Shown piece by piece: positions 37,619 to 43,795 of a stretch of DNA of 64,000 nt. The position numbers and the translations under genes are program-made. Source of the stretch: Lentzea pudingi (GTDB lineage Bacteria > Actinomycetota > Actinomycetes > Mycobacteriales > Pseudonocardiaceae); contig NZ_BMNC01000005.1 of assembly GCF_014646255.1 (NCBI RefSeq), positions 1-64,000 on the forward strand, read 5' to 3'. The notes below the pieces were generated by a model, which saw only the letters and a program-made list of their open reading frames with translations, was not told where the DNA came from and did not search any database. Within the stretch, counting starts at the first letter, position 1; every line of letters starts with the position of its first letter.

Positions 37619-37638
37619 TTGTTGCTAGTAAGTTGCAA
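37619..37638 (+). promoter_or_regulatory. Imperfect palindrome upstream of sodA
   Basis: TTGTTGC-N8-TGCAA, 26 bp before the sodA ATG, with an A/T-rich spacer (TAGTAAGT). The same half-sites and spacing occur at 52603-52622 before mntH. It could be an operator for a manganese or redox regulator; inference only. Confidence 0.45.
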
Positions 37639-37663
37639 GTACCAAGAGATTGCAGGAGATGTC

Positions 37664-38287
37664 ATGGGCCAGTACGTGCTGCCGGATCTCGACTACGACT
37701 ACGGCGACCTCGAGCCGGCGATCATCGGCGAGATCAACGAGCTGCACCACGGCAAGCACCACGCCGCCTACGTCAAGGGCGCGAACGACACGATCGAGCA
37801 GATCGAGGAAGCCCGCGACAAGGAGTCCTTCGGCTCGATCGTCGGCCTCGAGACCACGCTGGCGTTCCACCTGGCAGGTCACGCGCTGCACCAGGTGTGG
37901 TGGAAGAACCTCTCGCCCAACGGCGGCGACAAGCCGGTCGGCGAGCTCGCGGCCGCGATCGACGAGCACTTCGGCTCGTTCGACAAGTTCCGCGGTCAGC
38001 TCAACGCCGCCGCGTCGTCGATCCAGGGCTCGGGCTGGGGCATCCTCGCGTGGGAGCCGATCGGCCAGAAGCTGATCACGCTGCAGCTCAAGGACCACCA
38101 CTCCAACCTGTCGATCGCGGTCACGCCGCTGCTCGCGTTCGACATCTGGGAGCACGCGTACTACCTGCAGTACCGCAACCTGAAGGCCGACTACATCTCG
38201 GCGCTGTGGAACGTCGTCAACTGGGAGGACGTTTCCGCACGCTTCGAGGCGGCGCGCTCGGGCCAGAACGGCCTGCTGCTGCCCTGA
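37664..38287 (+). CDS. sodA: Superoxide dismutase (Fe/Mn)
   Basis: A 207-aa Fe/Mn superoxide dismutase that turns superoxide into oxygen and peroxide. Metal ligands are visible in HHGKHHAAYV, FHLAGHALHQVWW and FDIWEHAYYLQY (the DxWExH signature). GSGWGILAW and DHHSNL are the other active-site parts. The latter has His where many enzymes have Gln, as in mycobacterial SodA. The ATG at 37664 follows AGGAGA. A strong terminator follows; the ABC-F gene is divergent. Confidence 0.96.
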   Translation: MGQYVLPDLDYDYGDLEPAIIGEINELHHGKHHAAYVKGANDTIEQIEEARDKESFGSIVGLETTLAFHLAGHALHQVWWKNLSPNGGDKPVGELAAAIDEHFGSFDKFRGQLNAAASSIQGSGWGILAWEPIGQKLITLQLKDHHSNLSIAVTPLLAFDIWEHAYYLQYRNLKADYISALWNVVNWEDVSARFEAARSGQNGLLLP

Positions 38288-38331
38288 TGCTTCGGCAGTG
38301 GATGCTCCGACAAGCTCCCACTGCTGAATAC

Positions 38332-38367
38332 GATGAGGCCCCCCTCTGCCCAGAGGGGGGCCTCATC
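38332..38367. terminator. Strong hairpin terminator
   Basis: A perfect 16-bp stem: GATGAGGCCCCCCTCT at 38332-38347 pairs with 38352-38367 around a 4-nt loop. It lies 45 bp after the sodA stop and before the convergent FetB gene, so it can serve either direction. Confidence 0.88.
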
Positions 38368-38410
38368 CGTTCCCGAACTGACTGCCGCTCCCACCACGAA
38401 GCGACGAGAC

Positions 38411-38429
38411 TTAGGTTAGCCTAACTTCG
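38411..38429. promoter_or_regulatory. IdeR/DtxR iron-box-like sequence
   Basis: TTAGGTTAGCCTAACTTCG matches the first 15 of 19 positions of the actinobacterial iron box TTAGGTTAGSCTAACCTAA. It overlaps the stop codon of the FetB-like gene and lies between two convergent 3' ends, an odd place for an operator. It may be chance, or may control an antisense transcript. Confidence 0.4.
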
Positions 38430-39175
38430 CTTTCTTGGGAAGCCCTCCTGATCAGACCCCTCGCGACCAGCTCGACCACGGTGGCGACGGCGGCGGACTC
38501 GACGGCCAGCAACGCGAGGAGCACCACGATCTGCAGGGCCCCGGCCTGCCACACCGGCGCGCCTCCCAGCAACATCCCGACAAAAGCACCCGGAAGGGTG
38601 ACGAGCCCGACCGTCCTGGTCTGGTCGAGCGGCGGCAGCAACGCCTCCGCCGCCGACCCCCGGATGATCAGGCGAACCGCATCGCGTTCACCGAAGCCCG
38701 TCGCCCGGGCCGCCTCGTACTCGCCGTAGCGCTCACTCAAGGTGTCGAGGGCTCGACGCGAGGAGAGAGTCGTGGCGGTCATCGCACCGCCGATCAGGAT
38801 GCCGCCCACGGGGATCAGCGCGATCCCCTCCACCGGCAGCAGGCCGGTGGCGAGCAGCAGACCAAGGGCCGGGACCGCGCCCGCCAGGATCGCGAGCGCC
38901 ACCCAGACCCCCTTGCGCCCGGTCCCGGTGCGGCGGGCCGAGGTGGCGGTGGCCACGGCGGCCATCACGACGAGGAACGCCCACGTGAGGCCGAGGTGGG
39001 TCAGGACGAACGTGATCACCGCGCTCACGGCCGCGAGCTGGACGACGGCCCGGACCGCCGCCTTGAGGAAGGGCTTCGGACTGGTGAGTCCGGTGAACCA
39101 CGCGATGGCACAGGCGGCTGCGGTGAAGAAGACGCAGACGATCAGCAGGCGGACCCAGTCGGTGGTCAGGACCAT
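38411..39175 (-). CDS. FetB-like (UPF0014) ABC permease
   Basis: A 254-aa membrane protein of the FetB/YbbM group, linked to iron export and oxidative-stress resistance in E. coli. About seven helices are present. Conserved stretches are LIPVGGILIGGAMTATTLSSRRALD and FGERDAVRLIIRGSAAEALLPPLDQTRTVGLVTLPGAFVGMLLGG (split by a loop). The ATG at 39175 is chosen over 39211; GTG 39181 is also possible. The usual ATPase partner FetA is not adjacent, so it may be encoded elsewhere. Confidence 0.82.
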   Translation of the reverse strand: MVLTTDWVRLLIVCVFFTAAACAIAWFTGLTSPKPFLKAAVRAVVQLAAVSAVITFVLTHLGLTWAFLVVMAAVATATSARRTGTGRKGVWVALAILAGAVPALGLLLATGLLPVEGIALIPVGGILIGGAMTATTLSSRRALDTLSERYGEYEAARATGFGERDAVRLIIRGSAAEALLPPLDQTRTVGLVTLPGAFVGMLLGGAPVWQAGALQIVVLLALLAVESAAVATVVELVARGLIRRASQESEVRLT

Positions 39176-39178
39176 GAT

Positions 39179-39198
39179 CACGATCACACCTGATCGTG
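39179..39198. promoter_or_regulatory. Inverted repeat, candidate operator
   Basis: CACGATC-N6-GATCGTG in the 61-bp gap between the FetB-like start and the divergent antitoxin-like gene. Perfect 7-bp arms suit a dimeric repressor; autoregulation by the antitoxin is the simplest reading. Confidence 0.45.
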
Positions 39199-39236
39199 CA
39201 ATTGCCAGCAATTCTGAATAAGTTCACACTCGCGAG

Positions 39237-39704
39237 GTGGGCATCGTCAGTGAAGTGCAGTGGAGCGAGTTGCAGCGCGACCCCAAGAGCGTCGCCGCCA
39301 TCGCCGACCAACACGAAGTGAGGGTCAAGCGGCGCGATGGGGCCGACCTGATGCTGGTGCGGGCCGACCAGCACGCGAACCGGCACAGCGGAGCGATCAT
39401 GGCAGCCCGCGCGATGCGTTCGGTGTTCCGCCAAGCCGGACCCGATGTGGTGGCCGACGCGCTGAAGGACGAGTTCCCGTGGATCGCGGTGCTACCCGAG
39501 TCCGATCGCGCTGAGTTCGTGCGGGAGTTCGTCCAGGCCATCCAGGCGTCCGCCGACCTCGGCCAGTGGTCCCTTCTCGGACAGGCCGTGCACGAGTGGG
39601 CGAACACCGCGATCGTGCACGCGGATCCCGACCTGCATCACGCGCTCAGCACACCGATCATGACCAAGGACTTCGACCAGGTCCCCTCTTCTGAAAACGA
39701 GTGA
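39237..39704 (+). CDS. Putative type II antitoxin (Phd/YefM-like N-terminus)
   Basis: A 155-aa protein. Residues 1-45 (VSEVQWSELQRDPKSVAAIAD, VRVKRRDGADLMLVRADQ) resemble the Phd/YefM DNA-binding fold. A helical C-terminal extension of about 100 residues (FPWIAVLPESDRAEFVREFVQAIQAS) is longer than usual for the family. It overlaps the next gene by 4 bp, in the classic antitoxin-first order. The start is GTG 39237, with GTG 39255 as an alternative. Confidence 0.6.
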   Translation: MGIVSEVQWSELQRDPKSVAAIADQHEVRVKRRDGADLMLVRADQHANRHSGAIMAARAMRSVFRQAGPDVVADALKDEFPWIAVLPESDRAEFVREFVQAIQASADLGQWSLLGQAVHEWANTAIVHADPDLHHALSTPIMTKDFDQVPSSENE

Positions 39705-39949
39705 GCATTTGCCAGCCAAACGCGGCGACCGCGTCGCCCCACCACAGCGTCCCGGTGGCTAGGGCCAGCACAACCCGCCAACATCGGCTGAAGGGTGACT
39801 TGGCTCGCCTGGCCGTTGATGGCGTCGACCTCGACCAGTGGCAGTACGAGGTCACTGCGGGAGGACGCATCTGGTACGTCGTCGCAGAAGAACGCAAGAC
39901 CGTGTGGATCGTCCGCGCTGGCACCGGCCACCCCAAGCTGACCGACTAG
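39701..39949 (+). CDS. Putative RelE/ParE-like toxin
   Basis: An 82-aa protein. After a poorly conserved start, HRLKGDLARLAVDGVDLDQWQ is helical and GGRIWYVVAEERKTVWIVRAG forms the strands typical of the RelE/ParE fold, ending HPKLTD. GTG 39701 overlaps the antitoxin stop. Probable mRNA interferase or gyrase poison, neutralised by the upstream partner. The small size and lack of diagnostic catalytic residues keep this tentative. Confidence 0.55.
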   Translation: MSICQPNAATASPHHSVPVARASTTRQHRLKGDLARLAVDGVDLDQWQYEVTAGGRIWYVVAEERKTVWIVRAGTGHPKLTD

Positions 39950-40212
39950 ACGTCGTCGAGCCCCTGCTGCGCCCCTCGTGACCCTCGCCTCGCCGCCCGG
40001 CGTTGCCAGTAGAAGACCCCATACCCGATGATCCCGAGCAGGCTGCCGGACAGGGTCGTCCAGATCAGGGTGCTGTTCGAGCGGTCGACGACCAGCACGA
40101 CCAGGAACCCGAGGAACCACAGCGCGGTCCCACCCAGCACCACCGGCACGGGGTCTGCCAGCCTGTGCGGCAACGACGGCGGGTGCGGCGGGGTGGAGTC
40201 GCGTTCGGACAC
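39946..40212 (-). CDS. DUF2530-like two-TM membrane protein
   Basis: An 88-aa protein: a polar start SERDSTPPHPPSLPHRLADP, two helices (VVLGGTALWFLGFLVVLVV, TTLSGSLLGIIGYGVFYW) and a basic tail QRRAARRGSRGAQ. It matches the actinobacterial DUF2530 layout; function unknown. GTG 40212 is only 16 bp from the ATG of the divergent permease, so one of the two promoters must lie inside coding sequence or the mRNA is leaderless. It overlaps the toxin stop by 4 bp. Confidence 0.7.
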   Translation of the reverse strand: MSERDSTPPHPPSLPHRLADPVPVVLGGTALWFLGFLVVLVVDRSNSTLIWTTLSGSLLGIIGYGVFYWQRRAARRGSRGAQQGLDDV

Positions 40213-40228
40213 ATCGTTAGGAGACCAG

Positions 40229-41662
40229 ATGCTGGACGGGTTCTTCAAGATCTCCGAGCGCGGATCGACCGTGTCCCGCGAGGTGCGCGGCGGCGTCGTG
40301 ACGTTCTTCACGATGGCGTACATCGTCGTGCTGAACCCGCTGATCATCGGCAGCTTCGCGCCGTCGGGTCCCGGGGCGCACCCCGACGTGCTCGGCAACA
40401 TCCTGCCGGTCGGGCAGGTGGCGGCGGTGACGGCCCTGGTCGCCGGGGTGATGACCATCCTGTTCGGACTGATCGCGAACTACCCGTTCGCGCTGGCCAC
40501 GGGTCTGGGCATCAACTCGTTCGTCGCCGTGAGCGTGGCCGCCAAGGTCACCTGGCCCGAGGCGATGGGCCTCATCCTCGTCAACGGGTTGGTCGTCCTC
40601 CTCCTGGTCGTCACAGGTGTGCGGACCGCGGTGTTCAACGCCGTGCCGAACGAGCTGAAAGCCGCTATCGCGGTCGGCATCGGTCTGTTCATCTGCTTCA
40701 TCGGACTCGTGGACGCCGGGTTCGTGCGCAGGGTCCCGGACGCCGCCGGCACTACCGTGCCGGTCGGCCTGGGCATCAACGGGTCGATCGCGAGCTGGCC
40801 GACGCTGGTGTTCGTCGTCGGGCTGGTGCTGACCGGCGTGCTGTTCGCACGCAGGGTCAAGGGCGCGATCCTCATCGGCATCGTCGCGACGGCGATCTTC
40901 GCGATCGTCCTCGAGGCGATCGTCAAGGCGGGCCCGTCCGCGGGTGTCAACGCCAAGGGCTGGAACCTCGGCTACCCCGCACTGCCCGACCAGGTCTTCG
41001 GCATCCCGGACCTGAGCCTGCTCGGCGACGTCTCGTTCGGCGCCTGGACCCGCATCCCCGCCCTCGCCGCCGCGCTGATCGTCTTCACCCTCGTGCTCAC
41101 CGACTTCTTCGACACCGTCGGCACGATGACCGGTCTCGGCAAGGAAGCGGACCTGATCAAAGAGGACGGCCAGCTGCCGAACGTCAGCAAGGCCCTGTTC
41201 GTCGACGGCCTCGGCGCCGTGGCCGGCGGTGCCGCGTCCAGCTCGTCGAACACCGTCTACATCGAGTCGGCGTCCGGCATCGCGGAGGGCGCCCGCACCG
41301 GCCTCGCGAACGTCGTGACCGGCGTCCTCTTCCTCCTGGCGATGTTCTTCACGCCGCTCTACGAGGTGGTCCCGATCGAGGCCGCCGCCCCGGCACTGGT
41401 GATCGTCGGCGCGTTGATGATGATGCAGATCCGCGAGATCGACTTCACCGACTTCACCATCGCCCTCCCCGCGTTCCTGACGATCGTCGTCATGCCGTTC
41501 ACCTACTCGATCGCCAACGGCATCGGCGCGGGCTTCGTCAGCTACGTGCTGCTGAAGGCCCTGACCGGAAAGTCGAAGAACATCCACCCGCTGATGTGGA
41601 TCGTGGCGGCCGCTTTTGTCGTCTACTTCTCGTTGGGACCGATCCAGAGCCTGCTGAACTGA
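40229..41662 (+). CDS. NCS2 family purine permease
   Basis: A 477-aa transporter of the AzgA/PbuG branch (hypoxanthine/guanine/adenine uptake by proton symport). It shows TFFTMAYIVVLNPLII, ATGLGINSFVAVSV, KAAIAVGIGLFICFIGLVDAGFV, VLTDFFDTVGTMTGLG and SSSSNTVYIESASGIAEGARTG, all typical. AGGAG lies 5 nt before the ATG at 40229. The N-terminus LDGFFKISERGSTVSREVRGG is diagnostic. Confidence 0.93.
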   Translation: MLDGFFKISERGSTVSREVRGGVVTFFTMAYIVVLNPLIIGSFAPSGPGAHPDVLGNILPVGQVAAVTALVAGVMTILFGLIANYPFALATGLGINSFVAVSVAAKVTWPEAMGLILVNGLVVLLLVVTGVRTAVFNAVPNELKAAIAVGIGLFICFIGLVDAGFVRRVPDAAGTTVPVGLGINGSIASWPTLVFVVGLVLTGVLFARRVKGAILIGIVATAIFAIVLEAIVKAGPSAGVNAKGWNLGYPALPDQVFGIPDLSLLGDVSFGAWTRIPALAAALIVFTLVLTDFFDTVGTMTGLGKEADLIKEDGQLPNVSKALFVDGLGAVAGGAASSSSNTVYIESASGIAEGARTGLANVVTGVLFLLAMFFTPLYEVVPIEAAAPALVIVGALMMMQIREIDFTDFTIALPAFLTIVVMPFTYSIANGIGAGFVSYVLLKALTGKSKNIHPLMWIVAAAFVVYFSLGPIQSLLN

Positions 41663-41684
41663 CCTTTCGGCAGGAAACTATTTC

Positions 41685-42128
41685 GTGAGGTATGCTAACT
41701 ACGTGGCGACCGATCAGCACGGACTGGCGAGCAAGCTGAGGCTTGCCGTCGTTCGCCTCAACCGCCGCCTGCGAGCACAGCGCACCAACTCGGCGGTGTC
41801 GCTCACCCAGGTGTCAGCCCTGTCCACACTGCACAAGTGCGGCCCGCTGACCCCAGGCGAACTGGCGTCGAAGGAAGGCGTGCAACCGCCGTCGATGACG
41901 CGCGTGATAGCCGCCCTGGAGGAGTTCGGCTTCGCGACGAGGAGCCCGCACCCCACCGACGGCCGTCAAGCGATCGTCGAGCTGACGAGCGAAGGCTCCT
42001 CGTACCTGCAGGACGAGATCACAGCCCGCGAGGCGTGGCTGGACAAGAGGCTGGCCGAGCTGGACCCGGAAGAACGGGAACTGCTGACACGCGCAGCCGA
42101 CATCATCGACAGGATGGCGGGTCAGTAA
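41685..42128 (+). CDS. MarR-family transcriptional regulator
   Basis: A 147-aa winged-helix dimer. SLTQVSALSTLHKCGPLTPGELA is helix 2-3; QPPSMTRVIAALEEFGFATRS is the recognition helix; HPTDGRQAIVELTSEG is the wing. It lies 4 bp upstream of an MFS exporter in the same operon, so it probably represses both and responds to the exported compound. The start is GTG 41685 or GTG 41703. Confidence 0.9.
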   Translation: MRYANYVATDQHGLASKLRLAVVRLNRRLRAQRTNSAVSLTQVSALSTLHKCGPLTPGELASKEGVQPPSMTRVIAALEEFGFATRSPHPTDGRQAIVELTSEGSSYLQDEITAREAWLDKRLAELDPEERELLTRAADIIDRMAGQ

Positions 42129-42132
42129 GAAC

Positions 42133-43449
42133 GTGTCGGGTTACGCGGGTGGTGGAGCAGCAAGTCCGCCACCTCGTCGTACCGGCATGTTCGGTTCGTT
42201 AGGCATATACAACTACCGCCTCTACGCCTCCGGCCAGATCATCTCGCTGGTGGGCGTCTGGATGCAGCGGGTGGCCCAGGACTGGCTGGTCCTGGAACTC
42301 TCGAACGGCTCCCCCATAGCCCTCGGCTTCGCCGCCTCACTCCAGTTCCTCCCGGTGCTCCTGCTCTCCATGTGGGGCGGCGTCCTCGCCGACCGCATGG
42401 ACAAGCGCAAACTCCTGCTCTGGCTGGAATCAGCACTGGGCATCTGCGCCCTGGCACTGGGCATCCTCGACGTGACGGGCGTGGTGGAGCTCTGGCACGT
42501 CTACCTCCTATGCCTACTCCTAGGCGCCTTCTCAGCGGTAGAAACCCCGGTACGTCAGTCGTTCGTGGTCGAAATGGTGGGCCGCGACCAGCTGACGAAC
42601 GCCGTGGCGATCAACTCGATGATGTTCAACCTGGCCAGGATCATCGGCCCGGCCATCGCAGGCGTGACGATCGTGGCGATAGGCACGGGCTGGGTCTTCC
42701 TGGCCAACGCCATCAGCTTCGTGGGCGTAGTAGGCGGCATCTGGCTGATGCGAACAACACAACTACTCCGCTCCGACCCCCTACCGCGAGAAAAGGGCCA
42801 ACTCCTCTCAGGCCTCCGCTACGTCCGCAGCCGCCCAGACCTCATGACGGTCATGCTCCTGGTCTTCTTCATCGCCACCTTCGGCATGAACTTCTACATG
42901 ACCCTGGCAATCATGGCCCGCAACGTCTTCGGCGGAGACGCGGACGCCTACGGCCTCCTCTCCACCCTGATAGCCGTGGGCACCCTCGCAGGCGCAACCC
43001 TTGCAGCCAAACGAAAAACGCCAAAGATGTCCGTCTTCATCGGCTCAGGCGTCATCTTCGGCATCCTGGAAGTCATCTCGGGCCTGATGCCCACGATGCT
43101 CCTCACCGGCCTCATGATGATCCCGGTGGGCGTAGCGATGATGACCTTCAACACCACAGCGAACGCCACCATCCAACTAGCGGTGGAACCAGAGATGCGC
43201 GGCCGCGTGATGGGCATCTACATGCTGGTGTTCATGGGCGGCAACCCAGTAGGCGGCCCACTGATGGGTTGGCTGGGCGAGATCAACGGCAGAGCCCCGA
43301 TCATCATCGGCGGAGCAGTCTCAACGCTGGTGACGATCACAGCGTGGATCATCCTCACAAGACGCGGCGACATCGGAAAGCCACGGCTGAGGCGCCAACA
43401 GCAGTCCCCGACAGAGGCGCTACCAGAACCAGCAGAGGCAACCAACTAG
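42133..43449 (+). CDS. MFS transporter (EntS-like)
   Basis: A 438-aa exporter with about twelve helices: FGSLGIYNYRLYASGQIISL at the start, LADRMDKRKLLLWLES (motif A) and SAVETPVRQSFVVEMVG in TM5. In its 3' half codons ending in A (CTA, GTA, ATA, GCA) become unusually common, following the local top-strand A/C excess. Repeat copy B begins 4 bp after the stop. It likely expels a drug controlled by the upstream MarR. Confidence 0.9.
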   Translation: MSGYAGGGAASPPPRRTGMFGSLGIYNYRLYASGQIISLVGVWMQRVAQDWLVLELSNGSPIALGFAASLQFLPVLLLSMWGGVLADRMDKRKLLLWLESALGICALALGILDVTGVVELWHVYLLCLLLGAFSAVETPVRQSFVVEMVGRDQLTNAVAINSMMFNLARIIGPAIAGVTIVAIGTGWVFLANAISFVGVVGGIWLMRTTQLLRSDPLPREKGQLLSGLRYVRSRPDLMTVMLLVFFIATFGMNFYMTLAIMARNVFGGDADAYGLLSTLIAVGTLAGATLAAKRKTPKMSVFIGSGVIFGILEVISGLMPTMLLTGLMMIPVGVAMMTFNTTANATIQLAVEPEMRGRVMGIYMLVFMGGNPVGGPLMGWLGEINGRAPIIIGGAVSTLVTITAWIILTRRGDIGKPRLRRQQQSPTEALPEPAEATN

Positions 43450-43452
43450 CCC

Positions 43453-43780
43453 GCGATGCCGCAGGCGAGCCGTCCTTGTCTTTCGTCCTTCGCAAGCGCA
43501 CTGGGCGGTGGGGTCCCATCACGAGTCGCGCCATAGCACTTGCTGCATGCAGGTAGGGGTGTCAACTCGACACGCTTTTCGTCGAGTTGACACCCCTACC
43601 TGCATGTGGCCCGCTCTTGGCTCGGCTCGTGATGGGACCCCACCGCCAACGCACCCAAACTAAGAAACCGGCAGCCGCTCAAAGCAACAGGCGTGCCATC
43701 TACCCGCCCACAGCGCTGGCCCCCTGATCAGATTGCCGGGGGTCTGGGGGCAGAGCCCCCAGGGAAAGCACGCAACAGCA
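43453..43780. repeat. Nested-palindrome repeat element, copy B
   Basis: About 328 bp and the same architecture as copy A. The core at 43504-43647 is 144 bp: outer arms 43504-43525 and 43626-43647 are identical to those of copy A. The inner stem 43546-43571 with 43581-43606 is again a perfect 26 bp, but differs from copy A at 11 positions, all with matching changes. The loop ACGCTTTTC is the same. The left edge is the 20-mer seen twice at copy A; the right edge has the same G-rich hairpin. It fills the gap between the MFS stop and the GHKL-gene stop. Confidence 0.9.
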
Positions 43781-43795
43781 GGGCCGCCCGCAACC

